Shown: positions 1 through 12,002 of the stretch, in pieces
Position numbering within the stretch: position 1 is the first letter of the stretch
Layout: every line of letters begins with the position of its first letter
DNA from: Sialis fuliginosa
Taxonomy: Eukaryota > Arthropoda > Insecta > Megaloptera > Sialidae
Reading direction: 5' to 3'
Assembly (NCBI GenBank): GCA_961205875.1
Contig: OY540822.1
Location: forward strand, 6,574,501-6,638,500
Length of the DNA stretch: 64,000 bases
Translations under genes and position numbers: made by a program
The notes under the pieces: generated by a model
The model's input: the letters and a program-made list of their open reading frames with translations, nothing else
Databases searched by the model: none
What the model was told of the DNA's origin: nothing

Positions 1-3000
1 GTCATAGTTCGGGGGTGATGACCGTTTTACCCTCTTAAGATATGAAGATTTCGTCGATTTTCAACGTTTTTTCAACTCGCTATAGCACGCATTCTAATAA
101 AGCAATTAAAACGAGCTTAATGTCATTTGAAAGACTAAGGAATCTAGTTTTAATTGATCTAGCACAATTTAAAGTTTAAATATTTTTTTTGTAGATAGAG
201 GCTTTTCAAATTTATTAATAAAATTGTCATTTTTTCTATTTTTCGAAATTTATTGTGGCTCTAAGGATAAACTGAGAAAGCTATAATTATGTGTAAGTTA
301 TGTTCATTTATAGTACTCAGTACCCACAAAAAATCAGTTTGATTGATGCACATCTTTTATTAAATTTTTTTTTTTAAATATCGCAAAAATCACGAAAACA
401 CCAAAATCAGCTGTTTTCGAAGCAAAAAAAAGTTATGTGGGGGACGAAATAAAATTCTGAATTTTTTTTTACAAATGCTCTAAATAGTTATCTTTGAAGG
501 CCTTATAGATTCGTTTTGTTATTTTCATTTTTATAGCAACCAGAATTTTTTTTAAATTTAAAAAATACGAAAACTTCAAAAACGGTTATTTTTTAAACAA
601 TACAAAAATATGTTGGGTACGAGATAGAATTCTGAATTTTTTTTTACAAATGCTCTAAATAGTTATCTTTGAAGGCCTTAATGATTCGTTTTGATATTTT
701 CATTTTTATAGCAACCAGAATTTTTTTGAAATTTAAAAAAAATACGAAAACTTCAAAAATGGCTATTTTTTAAACAATACAAAAATATGTTGGGCACGAG
801 ATAGAATTTTGAATTTTTTTTTACAAATGCTCTAAATAGTTATCTTTGAAGGCCTTAATGATTCGTTTTGTTATTTTCATTTTTATAGCAACCAGAATTT
901 TTTTGAAATTTAAAAAAAATACGAAAACTTCAAAAATGGCTATTTTTTAAACAATACAAAAATATGTTGGGCACGAGATAGAATTTTTAATTTTTTTTTA
1001 TATTTGCTTTAAGTAATTATCTTTAAAGGCCAATTGGCTTTTTCTTGTTATTTTCATTTTTCTAGTCACCAGACTTTTTTTAAATCCTTAAAAGTGTAAA
1101 AACTCTAAAATCATGTATTTTCGAAAATAAATAAAAAAAAAAAATTATGTGGAGCAAAAAATAAAATCTAGTTGTTTTTAACAGATACCTTAATTAATTT
1201 TTTAACGGTCAATTGGTTTTTGAAGTTATTTTAATTTTATAAATTTATTAATAATAATTTATTTAAATTAAAAAAAAAATTCTGATTGCTATAAAAATGA
1301 AAATAACAAAACGAATCTATAAGGCCTTCAAAAATAACTATTTAGAGCATTTGTAAAAAAAAATTCAGAATTCTATCTCGTGCCCAACATATTTTTGTAT
1401 TATGTTTAAAAATAACCGTTTTTGAAGTTTTCGTATTTTTTTAAATTTAAAAAAAAATTCTGGTTGCTATCAAAATGAAAATAACAAAACGAATCATTAA
1501 GGCCTTCAAAGATAACTATTTAGAGCATTAGTAAAAAAAAATTCAGAATTCTATCTCGTGCCCAACATATTTTTGTATTATGTTTAAAAATAACTGTTTT
1601 TGAAGTTTTCGTATTTTTTAAATTAAAAAAAAAATTCTGGTTGCTATAAAAATGAAAATAACAAAACGAATCATTAAGGCCTTCAAAGATAACTATTTAG
1701 AACATTTGTAAAAAAAAATTCAGAATTCTATATCGTGCCCAACATATTTTTGTATTATGTTTAAAAATAACCGTTTTTGATGTTTACGTATTTTTTTAAA
1801 TTTAAAAAAAAATTCTGGTTGCTATAAAAATGAAAATAACAAAACGAATCTATAAGGCCTTCAAAGATAACTATTTAGAGCATTTGTAAAAAAAAATTCA
1901 GAATTCTATCTCGTACCCAACATATTTTTGTATTGTTTAAAAAATAACCGTTTTAGAAGTTTTCGTATTTTTTTAAATTAAAAAAAAATTCTGATTGCTA
2001 TAAAAATGAAAATAACAAAACGAATCTATAAGGCCTTCAAAGATAACTATTTAGAGCATTTGTAAAAAAAAATTCAGAATTCTATATCGTGCCCAACATA
2101 TTTTTGTATTATGTTTAAAAATAACCGTTTTTGAAGTTTTCGTATTTTTTTAAATTAATAAAAAAATTCTGGTTGCTATAAAAATGAAAATAACAAAACG
2201 AATCTATAAGGCCTTCAAAGATAACTATTTAGAGCATTTGTAAAAAAAAATTCAGAATTCTATCTCGTACCCAACATATTTTTGTATTGTTTAAAAAATA
2301 ACCGTTTTAGAAGTTTTCGTATTTTTTTAAATTAAAAAAAAATTCTGATTGCTATAAAAATGAAAATAACAAAACGAATCTATAAGGCCTTCAAAGATAA
2401 CTATTTAGAACATTTGTAAAAAAAAATTCAGAATTCTATATCGTGCCCAACATATTTTTGTATTATGTTTAAAAATAACCGTTTTTGAAGTTTTCGTATT
2501 TTTTTAAATTAATAAAAAAATTCTGGTTGCTATAAAAATGAAAATAACAAAACGAATCATTAAGGCCTTCAAAGATAACTATTTAGAGCATTTGTAAAAA
2601 AAAATTCAGAATTCTATCTCGTGCCCAACATATTTTTGTATTATGTTTAAAAATAACTGTTTTTGAAGTTTTCGTATTTTTTAAATTTAAAAAAAATTCT
2701 GGTTGCTATAAAAATGAAAATAACAAAACGAATCTATAAGACCTTCAAAGATAACTATTTAGAGCAATTGTAAAAAAAAATTCAGAATTTTATCTCGTCC
2801 CCCACATAACTTTTTTTTGCTTCGAAAACAGCTGATTTTGGTGTTTTCGTGATTTTTGCGATATTTAACAAATTTTTTTTAATAAAAGATGTGCATCAAT
2901 CAAGCTGATTTTTTGTGGGTACTGAGTACTATAAATGAACATAACTTACACATAATTATAGCTTTCTCAGTTTAACCTTAGAGCCACAATAAATTTCGAA

Positions 3001-3243
3001 AAATAGAAAAAATGACAATTTTATTAATAAATTTGAAAAGCCTCTATCTACAAAAAAAAATATTTAAACTTTAAATTGTGCTAGATCAATTGAAACTAGA
3101 TTCCTTAGTCTTTCAAATGACATTAAGCTCGTTTTAATTGCTTTATTAGAATGCGTGCTATAGCGAGTTGAAAAAACGTTGAAAATCGACGAAATCTTCA
3201 TATCTTAAGAGGGTAAAACGGTCACCACCCCCGAACTATGACC
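1..3243. mobile_element. Large foldback element with tandem-repeat arms
   Basis: The first roughly 480 bases reappear as a near-perfect reverse complement at about 2790-3243; the outermost bases GTCATAGTTCGGGGGTG at 1 match the complement of CCCCCGAACTATGAC ending at 3243. Inside the outer arms both sides carry about 177-bp tandem units in opposite orientation: three good and two degenerate on the left, nine on the right, meeting near 1200-1270. No coding sequence is visible. The organisation is that of a Foldback-type DNA transposon. The left end may extend beyond the window, so target duplication and superfamily are unknown. Confidence 0.8.
1268..2790. repeat. 177-bp minisatellite array in right foldback arm
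   Basis: The anchor ACGAATC recurs at 1311, 1489, 1666, 1844, 2020, 2198, 2374, 2552 and 2728, giving unit lengths of 176-178 bp. Two unit variants alternate in the middle of the array (CTGGTTGC with CTCGTACCC, versus CTGATTGC with ATATCGTGCCC), so part of it has a dimeric period of about 354 bp. The same unit in reverse orientation starts at about 471, 646 and 823 in the left arm. Confidence 0.85.
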
Positions 3244-3443
3244 ATTAAAATTTTTCTAAGTACAGTTTCTGCTATCTAATAAGTATAATAACAACTGATT
3301 AAACTTTCATCAAAATTAAAAATGGTGCAACTTCAGCACCTTGATGATTTTATATGGAATGACCCTATATAGTATATGTGTATTAATTTGTTATTTAAGG
3401 TAGACAAAATTTATGTATCTACAAAGATCTGATTTGTTCCAAA

Positions 3444-3752
3444 ATGAAGATCAACCGAGATCACTTCAGATCTGAAATTTTTTCCCGGGTAGTGAACATA
3501 GTTCCAATAGCTATTCTGAAAACCATTTACAATGCATTTATTGAGCCACAACTACGATATGAATTAATGTTCTGGGGCAATTCTCCACATGTAAAAAACA
3601 TTTATAACGCAAAAACGTTGTCTGAGAACAATTTGTGGTGTTGGTTCTACTACATCTTGCAGTCCTATTTTAAAAAAATTAAACATATTAACCATCTATG
3701 ATTTATGCATATATGAATGTTGCGTTTTCTTTAAAAAACACTCATTGTCAGA
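3444..3752 (+). pseudogene. LINE reverse transcriptase 3' end fragment
   Basis: The translation contains a tract (LRYELMFWGNSPHVKNIY) typical of the region after the RT domain in jockey/CR1-type LINE ORF2 proteins, comparable to the LNYGIMTWGNSKYANTI tract of the LINE at 29967 in this window. About 60 codons in, the frame shifts; the next frame reads STTSCSPIFKKLNILTIYDL, again typical of that region. Upstream EN and RT domains are absent. This is a 5'-truncated, frameshifted relic. Confidence 0.75.
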
Positions 3753-3925
3753 CTGGGTGTAAGACGCGTCGGTTTGGTCGTGTTATCGGCCAACGTTTCG
3801 TCACACATTGCAGTGGACATCTTAAGGGCTCAAGATAACACACGACCAAACCGACGCGTCTTTACACCCAGAAGCCAAGATCCTTATCAAGATCACCGCG
3901 GAAGCCTCAAGACTTGTACATTCTA
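3753..3925. repeat. Hairpin repeat family A, copy 1
   Basis: Arms of about 36 bp (3753-3788 and 3834-3871) are inverted complements around a loop of about 45 bp. The loop holds GGCCAACGTTTCGTC, then CACATTGCAGTGGACAT. A conserved tail (AGCCAAGATCC, then ATCAAGATCACCGCGGAA) follows. A second copy lies at 59388-59540. On the minus strand the loop reads GTCCAC, spacer, GTG, then GACGAAACG, which folds as a small stem next to a GAAA core, as in Penelope/hammerhead-like tails. Confidence 0.7.
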
Positions 3926-4062
3926 CAGTGTAGAATCTACACTGTAACAACAGTCTTATAGAATAAAGCATTATTATTATTAACTATTTACATGTTTACT
4001 CGCTTACTGTAAAATTGCCGACACATAGATTCGGATTGATGTTATTGTTGTTAATATTACAG

Positions 4063-4221
4063 GTCGCTATCAGATAATTTCAGTATTGTTTTCTTATTGT
4101 ACAATTGCACGAGTGGCAACTTCTCATTCATATAACATCGGTACATTTGATGGAAACAACGAATTTATGCGAGCAACACGCTCACCTGTCTTCAAATATG
4201 TAATAAACATGTGGTTAATAA
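4063..4221 (+). CDS. XKR-family membrane protein, paralog 1, penultimate exon
   Basis: This exon is bounded by a consensus acceptor (TATTACAG before 4063) and donor (GTACGT from 4222). It begins with two bases completing a codon and ends with one, the same phases as the homologous exon 24910-25038 of the downstream gene. The encoded TIARVATSHSYN aligns with TIVRVANSYHYY there. XKR proteins are multi-pass membrane proteins; some animal members are caspase-activated phospholipid scramblases. Only the last two exons of this copy are recognised, so its 5' part lies left of the window or is lost. It is about 30 bp longer than the paralogous exon. Confidence 0.75.
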
Positions 4222-4278
4222 GTACGTATGTTTTGTTTAATCAATTAACACTCACATTTTTATCTAAATACATTTAAA

Positions 4279-4966
4279 CCAGAACATAGTAACGCAGTTG
4301 TTAATGACTGTCTGAATTTATTAAAATTATTGATCGAGTATTTCAATAAAAAGACAAAATTAATAATAATATTAAATTAGACAATAATGTTTTTATAAAA
4401 TTTAGACAGTCGTTACTCGCTCAAGTACGAGTCTGACGAAAAATATGTATGAAACCTTTTTGGTAGAGAATCTTTAATTTTATATATATATAACTATTTT
4501 ACCCATATGAAACATAGGAGTGCGAGTGAGAGGGCAATATGAACGTGCAGAGTAGAGAAACGCGCTTGGTTGTTAATAAAAATAAAGGTGGTTGCCGGTA
4601 AAAATCTTGAAATTGAATATTTTTAATATTCATTTGAAAATTATAAAACAATTATAAAGTATGATATCATTAGTTTCAAAGTATACAATTTCATGATTGA
4701 AAATACCTAAATTCAAGGTTTAATGAACTTTAAAAATTTTATAATAAAGGAGTAGAGTTACATGTAGGCGTATGAGTGTAAGAACCTTTTTTAAGTGAAA
4801 AGGCCTAAAAATGAAACAAAAATTTTCAAAAAGCATTTTTCTCTTTTTGTAGGGCCTTTTCGTGATTTCAACAATATCCGACCGACTGGCACTTTGCACT
4901 TTTATAACCGGGCCAATCTATAATAATAATAATAATTTTCCGAACGACTGCGCTACTATGTTCTGG
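4279..4966. mobile_element. MITE-like inverted-repeat element in XKR paralog 1 intron
   Basis: CCAGAACATAGTAACGCAG at 4279 is repeated in inverse at about 4942-4966 with one mismatch. A second inner inverted pair (ATGACTGTCTGAATTT near 4305 and AAATTTAGACAGTCGTTA near 4399) gives extra fold-back structure. There is no coding content. The target duplication is not clear. Confidence 0.6.
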
Positions 4967-5799
4967 TCTAATTAATTAATAGTTAATGACACATGAAAAA
5001 TTATAAAATATTTTAAGGTTCTTATTGTTAAGGTTCAGCCCTACTTAATATGTTTAAAAATAAGTTTTTGACATAATTTTTTGTTTCAATATCAATCATG
5101 ATTTAAAAAACTTACATTTTTTCAGATTAGGAACCTTTTCTGTGGGTACGTCGGTTTTTATCTAGTATTTTTTTCATTAATTTGTTTTTTTGAGTTGAGC
5201 ACTTATATAAATTTTATGACACAAATATATTTAATCATTTGTCATAGGATCAACCATTTACGAGAAATATGGATACAAAGAATAAATTTTACTTAGTACG
5301 GATGCTTCAAATTACACGAAAGAAATTTGTATTCTTGTTCTATGATTAAAAATAAAAAAAGTAAAATCATATAAAACTTTCTTATACATGTCCTCTTTTA
5401 GACCAATAGCCAATTCAATAATTGTAACACGTACTACTAACTTGATTAAAAATGAAACTAAAAATGGCTATTGGTTGATATGGATATTTAGGAACTTTTC
5501 TCATTACAATTTTGTTATATGATAAACAGAAAAGGCACTTTACTTGAAAAAATAACATTAATTATTAATTTTTATTATCCAATATTTACGAAATGTAGAA
5601 TTTCATCTTTTGGATAACTTTTGTTATATAAGGCATGCTTGATTTTGAAAAATCTTAAGGACTCCAAACTAAATCAATGTAAATGAGAGAACAACTGGCT
5701 GAAACTGAATTTTAATGTATTTAATTGACTTGCTGATCAAAAGTTCCTGCGAACATAAGATCCGAACATTGACAGTTAGAAATTCTAATATACTTAAAA
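4967..5799. other. Intron of XKR paralog 1, no recognised feature
   Basis: AT-rich sequence inside the 4222-7392 intron. Both strands were scanned for coding signal and inverted ends; nothing firm was seen. Confidence 0.5.
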
Positions 5800-7130
5800 T
5801 ATCGGTATGGAGAACTATACATGACTTCCATATTCTTTAATATCTTTTTAAATAACTTTGAATATATGAAAAATTTCAATGGGATTTGCCAAAAATAAAA
5901 CTCACCTTTGTATTATAAATATTAGTTTTCTAATGTCCTAATGTCGAAAACATAATACACATTCGTAGAATAACTATAGTCTGTTTCATTTAAGATTGCA
6001 TCGGTAGCTAACATAGGATGTATAATACGTGTTCCTGACTGGGCAAAACGCAGATTCACAATAACACAATTTTTTCACTGACGCAATACATCTACTAATT
6101 CATGTTGCCTTGGAAACAAATGCAATTAAATTCAAATTGTCAGATTAGTTATTCTAAAAATGTGTATTATACTATCGGATATTAGAAAAGTAATATTCTT
6201 AATACAAAGGTGAGATTAATTTCTGACAAATTCCATTAAAAGTTAACGTGCAAATAACGTGGAGTATCGCTTCTTACTATCGTACTGAATCGTATCGTCT
6301 AATCCCCGCTCATCACTGCAATCTTAAATGAAACAGACTATAATTTGACAATTTGAATTTAGTTGCATTTGTTTCCAAGGCAACATTAATTAGTGAAATT
6401 CAAATTTTGAGAGTAGTTTTCATCCCTTCAATAGCTGTTTAGAGACGTACAAAAAATAAATGTCCCTTAGGTTCAATTGAACTGCAAATGTACCAAGTCT
6501 TATTAAAATTAGTAAGATAATACTCTGCAAAACACTAAGAGAAATAAACGAAAATAAAAGGAAAAAATGAATAACAACAAAACGGGTTAAATCACTAAAA
6601 ACATAACTAAAAAAATAAATAAAATATAGAATTAACAGTAAAAAAAATAATAACAAAAATAAAAAATAAAAATAAACACTAGTGAAAACATATACAATGC
6701 AGTTCAAATCTGGCTGAGGGGCTACGTCCGATGGCCAATAACTTAAAAAAAAAAGATAATACTCGCATCGTTCACTTTTTAAACGATAATAGTTACAAAA
6801 TTTCGAATATTTTTAAGACCCCTAATCCGATTAGCACCAAAATCAATAGGTCTGGAATATTCACTGAGTCAAACATTTTCCCTAAAAATAATTCAAATCG
6901 GTGCATTTTTACAGTAGTTATCGTTAACGAAAGAAAATTCTACATCCATACATACGCACAGCCGCCATGCGGACATTATTTTTTCTTTACATTTTGAAGG
7001 TAGTACAATCAGAATCTGCTCTTATCTCAGACACGATTTTTCGACGGTATTACAATACTTCCATTTCCTTCGGAACATGGAAGTAAAAATCTAGCAGGTT
7101 ATGGGTTCAGCAAACTTTTTTAGTTCTTTC
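5800..7130. repeat. Dispersed repeat copy 1 (interrupted by a MITE)
   Basis: Blocks starting AATATCGGTATGGAGAAC at 5800, through TTAGTTTTCTAATGTCC near 5920, TGTTTCCAAGGCAA near 6368 and TTACAGTAGTTATCG near 6909, recur in the same order at 22955-23720. The copy here contains the insertion at 5977-6340 that the second copy lacks. The open frames in this stretch are not conserved between the copies and look accidental. Confidence 0.75.
5977..6340. mobile_element. 364-bp MITE with TA target duplication
   Basis: The terminal inverted repeats begin TAGTCTGTTTCATTTAAG and end with the exact complement. Flanks read AACTA before and TAATTTGAC after; the related dispersed repeat at 23185 reads AACTAATTTGAC with no insert. 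This filled/empty pair shows a TA duplication, as made by Tc1/mariner-type elements. No internal ORF. Confidence 0.8.
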
Positions 7131-7392
7131 ATAATTTTCTGTAAAGATAAAAATTAGGATCAAGTTAGGAAAACTAATATGTACAAACACGAATTTGAAT
7201 TCCTTACCTTTGACCCTGAATAACTAAAAAAACTGGCCATTTTGATCAGCAAATCATGAGTTACATTATACTTCAGTCCTTTTTGAAAAAAATATTTTTA
7301 TTCACGTAGGAGGTAAACCCTTCAAAAGACAACCACACTGTATAGATATGTTCTCGTATATTGTAACATAATATTGATATTTTATTTTACAG

Positions 7393-7826
7393 TGTCGAGG
7401 ATCCCGCTTATCTCTTTGTCGTATCTTCTGTCACCAACAGTTACACTTTATTGTATAATTATACACTACATTCTGTGTTGTATCAGCATCGGTTTCTTGA
7501 AATGTAAACTACCCGACAGACAGTTATTCACGTATTTGTTTACCTTTCCAAATGTCTCTCTATTCAATGTGTTTATTAACATCGACATGAGTGTATTCCG
7601 TGTCCACCTCGTGTCTAAACTACGCGTCTATATGTTATATTATGCATTGTATATATTAGAACAAATAATATTCACATTTATTTGTCTTTACCAAAATCAC
7701 ACTAACCACGAACTCATTATATGTTCTATTGTGTGTGGTATTTTTGGATTGTTTTTCACTACTGTTACATATGTATATTACCATTGCCGGAATCATAGAA
7801 AATCAGCTAGAAGTATGAAGAACTAG
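7393..7826 (+). CDS. XKR-family membrane protein, paralog 1, last exon
   Basis: The exon follows the acceptor TTTTACAG and is in the phase required by the exon ending at 4221. It ends at TAG (7824-7826). The translation opens SRIPLISLSYLLSPTV, aligned with SRLVITTIGLTASPAL in the last exon of the downstream paralog (25828), and contains several hydrophobic spans expected of the C-terminal transmembrane helices of XKR proteins. The C-terminal tail (CRNHRKSARSMKN) is basic and cytosolic in character. Divergence from the paralog is considerable, so duplication is not recent. Whether the gene is functional cannot be judged because its 5' exons are not in the window. Confidence 0.7.
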
Positions 7827-7875
7827 GTTCTATTGAATTTACTTTTGATTGAATAACTCACTATCTTTAGACATT

Positions 7876-8478
7876 AAGGCCCTCCGCACACGAAGCAACC
7901 GTTTTGCAATGAGAATTGCAAACCAGTTGCGTAAGCAACCGTTTGGTGACTTTGCACGTGTAACGTAATGGCCCTCCGCACACGGTGCGACCGAAACAAA
8001 ACTGATTTGCAATCAGTTTCAAACTAGTTTCGATTTCAGTTGCGTGGTTGCATGATATTTTAGCTTTATAATTATAATAATGTTATTATTTATTTCTTAT
8101 TAAAATAATTAGTTAATTATCATTATTACTATTAATAATTACCTACTTAGTTAGTTCATTCAGAATAAATGATCAGTTAATAAACATTAAATTAGTCGAG
8201 GAGGTGAAAAAAACATGAAGTTCTATACAATTATAACCTTTCTGGGTATTCAAGAATGCATGGCATGTTGGCAAAAGTCAAAAAAACTTAAAAACTTTAA
8301 AAAATGGCGTTTTTTCTTCACGGCAATTCCCATAAAACTGTCGAATGATCAAGATTCAGTCGCGCTCGTATGCGGAACAAGGATTTAAATCGATTGCAAA
8401 CCAGTTGTAAAATAGTCGCTTCCGCAATTGGTTTGTGATTCTCGTTGCAAAACAGTCGCACCGTGTGCGGAGGGCCTA
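7876..8478. mobile_element. MITE with GGCCCTCCGCACACGG ends
   Basis: GGCCCTCCGCACACGGTGCGAC at about 7970 is repeated exactly in inverse at 8456-8478. An additional left-end-like sequence (AGGCCCTCCGCACACGAAG) at 7876 suggests a nested or duplicated terminus. GCAACCGTTTTGCAAT-type subterminal motifs occur on both sides. Flanking TAAT and TAAT/TAA could be a short target duplication. The superfamily is not assigned. Confidence 0.65.
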
Positions 8479-8573
8479 ATACATCTAGCATTAATGGTGA
8501 AAGAATTATAAACCAGCTTAAGGCATTATTGCGGTGTGACGATTTAAAATTTTCGATTTTTTATAAGGTAAAG

Positions 8574-10632
8574 GCACCAGTTATGGCCGCTATAAGAGCA
8601 AGTTTTCGGTTTTTTTTTTATTAATGAGCTTGTTTTTTTGTAATTTTCATGAACTCATGTTACTAATAAAACAAGTAACTCTTTATTTAATCAATTTAAT
8701 TATCAAAGTCTGCAAATATAGTTAGTTTTTTATATTATAGCCTTTTATTTTGTTCATGTTTTTTCCAGTAATGGCAAAGGTAAAACCAGTAATGAGCACT
8801 TGCTAATGTTTACAAAATGATAAGTACTACGACACAAAAAATATAAAAGAAAGAAACGTCAAAGGCTGTAGCCGGGTAAGCATGCAAAACATGCCTTTAC
8901 ATGGATTTGGCTGATTATTTTTTTGGAAGTCACATTCTATTAAACATTCAACCTGACCAAATATTAGTTTCCAAAAATTTATAGTTTTCGAAAAAAAAAT
9001 TTTTTGTGATTTTCAAAAAAAAATTTTTTTTTGATAATCTGTCAGTCGAATTTGATGGTGCTTGAAATATATTATAGAGGTACTTATGACTCATCAGAGG
9101 TAATTTTATTATGATCCTCTGTACATAATAAACCAGAAAAAAAAATTAATAAAATTTAAAAAATCAAAAAAGACCATGTTGTCTTCGGAGGGCAATCACA
9201 ATTTTTTTATATATTATACCTTGTACGTACCCAAACAACATATCAAAATCCCAAATTGATACAAAGGGTATAACATACTCGTATAAATTCGCATGCGGTC
9301 GTATCGGAGTGGCGCGAGCGTGGCGCGGGCGAGTTCAAGTGTGTTAATACTTTTAAAATATCTCTAATTTGTTGCTAAACAGGACTGGGCTAACCCAGAA
9401 GCATATCGAAAATTTGACGGGGCCCATAGTCTGACAAAAACAAAATATAGAGGCCGTAGCCGGGAATATATGGGAACTGCTCCATTGAATTAATTTTACA
9501 ATTTTTTTTCTCATAGGTTGCTTTTTAAATAAAATTAAATCGCCCTAAATGTCTGTGCTTCAATATATTCATTTTTGCTCAGATCATTTTTAGAAAAAAT
9601 AAATAAATCTTGTCTATAGTTTTTAATGGAAGAAGATTCGCTAGTTCACAGCGGAAATGTGATTTGTTACTACTAAAGTCGATTATAAACATTTATAAGC
9701 GATTTGGGGTGATTTTTTGTTACTTAAAAAGCAACCTATGAGAAAAAAAATTGTAAAATTAATTCAATGGAGCAGTTCCCATATATTCCCGGCTACGGCC
9801 TCTATATTTTGTTTTTGTCAGACTATGGGCCCCGTCAAATTTTTGATATGCTTCTGGGTTAGCCCAGTCCTGTTTAGCAACAAATTAGAGATATTTTAAA
9901 AGTATTAAGACACTTGAACTCGCCCGCGCCACGCTCGCGCCACTCCGATACGACCGCATGCGAATTTACACGAGTATGTTATACCCTTTGTATCAATTTG
10001 GGATTTTGATATGTTGTTTGGGTACGTACAAGGTATAATATATAAAAAAATTGTGATTGCCCTCCGAAGACAACATGGTCTTTTTTGATTTTTTAAATTT
10101 TATTAATTTTTTTTTCTGGTTTATTATGTACAGAGGATCATAATAAAATTACCTCTGATGAGTCATAAGTACCTCTATAATATATTTCAAGCACCATCAA
10201 ATTCGACTGACAGATTATCAAAAAAAAATTTTTTTTTGAAAATCACAAAAATTTTTTTTTTCGAAAACTATAAATTTTTGGAAACTAATATTTGGTCAGG
10301 TTGAATGTTTAATAGAATGTGACTTCCAAAAAAATAATCAGCCAAATCCATGTAAAGGCATGTTTTGCATGCTTACCCGGCTACAGCCTTTGAAACAATG
10401 TAATGTAGTTGCTATGATAATATAATAATTAATAAATAAATTTTACTAATAATTAGTTTAAATGTCCACCATTTTGACACCTATCAAATCACGGTGTAAG
10501 ACAGTTAAATGTATATAGATTAATATTCAGAAATGGTAGTAATCAAATATCAACATATATTTCTAATTCAGTACATTTAATTAAAAATTTGCCATTACTG
10601 GGGTCCTTGCCAAGACTGGTGCCACTACCTTA
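8574..10632. mobile_element. Outer MITE carrying a nested palindromic element
   Basis: AAGGTAAAGGCACCAGT at 8575 and the inverted form ACTGGTGCCACTACCTT at about 10615-10631 look like imperfect terminal inverted repeats. Between them lies the complete palindromic element 8861-10391, so the outer element was probably the target of a later insertion. No coding content belongs to the outer element. Confidence 0.45.
8861..10391. mobile_element. Palindromic non-autonomous member of the SWIM-DDE transposon family
   Basis: Arms 8861-9533 and 9720-10391 are near-perfect reverse complements around a loop of about 190 bp. The ends (AAAGGCTGTAGCCGGG) and the following roughly 450 bp match the terminal repeats of the transposase-encoding element at 31048-36174, including AACATACTCGTATAAAT and CTCATCAGAGGTAATTTTA blocks. 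A second GAGGCCGTAGCCGGG motif occurs near 9462 inside the arm. It has no transposase; the short open frame at 9717-9899 is arm sequence. It probably depended on an autonomous relative for movement. Confidence 0.8.
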
Positions 10633-10654
10633 CATATTTTGAATGTATGCTGTG

Positions 10655-10920
10655 CAGGGCCGTAACTACCACCGAGGCACCCGGGGCCCCCACTGTAGCG
10701 TAAAAATTTGAGATAGCAAAAATTGAAGACTTTTTTTATTTGGTCCTAACTAAAAAACATTATTACAATTTTGATTTCAATGACCTTTTTTATACTTATT
10801 ATTCATTTAAATTACTAAGAAGTGGACAGTTCAAGTTGGCAAACAAAAAAAAATCGATAATTTTTATTTTATTTCTGCATATTCTGGGGGCTCCTCGGCC
10901 ACTTCTTGCCCCAGGCCCTG
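10655..10920. mobile_element. Degenerate TIR element, CAGGGCC ends
   Basis: CAGGGCCGTAACTACCACC at about 10656 and the loosely inverted GCCCCAGGCCCTGAT at about 10908 resemble the CAGGGCC-type ends of hAT-like MITEs. A similar single end (CAGGGCCGGATTAAC) is at about 56445. Identity between the ends is imperfect, so this is a tentative call. Confidence 0.35.
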
Positions 10921-12002
10921 ATACTATGAAAATTGTAGACCGAAATTTAAAGTATTTACTAGTTATAGCACATAGAAGGGAACTGTTACTAAATCTTAAA
11001 ACGCGTTTTTCTCGAAAACACATATTATCGGTTAGTGAGAAACAGAAACGAAATTCTAATCAACCGATCGGGTTGTAATTTGAACACGTTGTTCTGCACA
11101 CTAATAATTATCGTATTACCTAAAATGATTTATTTTTATTAATAATTTCTTATGTTTTTTCTCGATTTTCAACGAAAAAAAACACGATTTTTGCAAACTG
11201 TTTTTTAACAAGTCCGCCATTTTGTTTTTATTAATATAAATGTTTGTTTCAAATCACTACAAGTGGAGATATGCTTCCCACCACCCACCCCCCCTTTTTT
11301 CAAAGGAGTTCGCTTTGAAAAAAAAAAACAAAGTATAATAAAATTTATTAAAATAAAATTTTTGTATAATTTAAGATGCATATAAAAACATAAAACAGAC
11401 TGGAAAGATTATATTTTGTTACGAAAAAAAATCTGAAATAAGCGTAAAATTTTAGGCGTCACACCTCAATACTGCCTTAAAGAACTGTACGTCGCATGCC
11501 GTAAGATAAAACATAAACTCTGCGAATGTGTATAAATAAGTTAATAACGCTGTAAGATAAGTGTTGTTGTAACGCAGCTTATATTAACCTGACTTTTAGT
11601 GTCCGACCGAACATTCGGCTTCGGCTTCGGCCAAAATTGCACCTTCGATTGAATAATCGGCTTCAGCCAAAATTAGGCCGAAGGCTGAAATATAGTATAG
11701 TACTAGAGGCTCCTCGATATTTATAACATAATTCTCGTTTAAGAATAGTTTATAAAATACTAATTATAAATATTTTTGAATAAAGGCATGCTATGATAAA
11801 TTAACAATGTAGTATATTTCTCTCTTGTCCACGTGTGGTGAATTTTTCTGTCAGAAGAAACAGATTTTTTTACAGACTTTTTCTAAAAAACACGTACTGT
11901 CTACGAAAAAAATCATATCTCACAGAGACCTTTCATAACTAAGAAATGAAGCCTACACAGTTAACTGGAAGAAGAATGAAGCTATATAACAAAAAAAAAT
12001 AT
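10921..12002. other. Spacer between the two XKR genes
   Basis: AT-rich spacer. A short region of TTCGGCTTCGG-type repeats is at 11615-11690. No coding signal was supported on either strand. Confidence 0.4.

Noticed and set aside
471-2800. Regularly spaced repeats that might suggest a CRISPR array
   Set aside because: Units are about 177 bp, contiguous and in inverted blocks; there are no unique spacers, and the DNA is eukaryotic.
6420-6997. Hydrophobic minus-strand frame and an adjacent + frame
   Set aside because: They lie in a dispersed repeat whose second copy (22955-23720) does not keep either frame open.
10740-11078. 112-codon frame on + and its minus-strand counterpart
   Set aside because: No family resemblance; it overlaps a degenerate TIR element, and both strands are open by chance.
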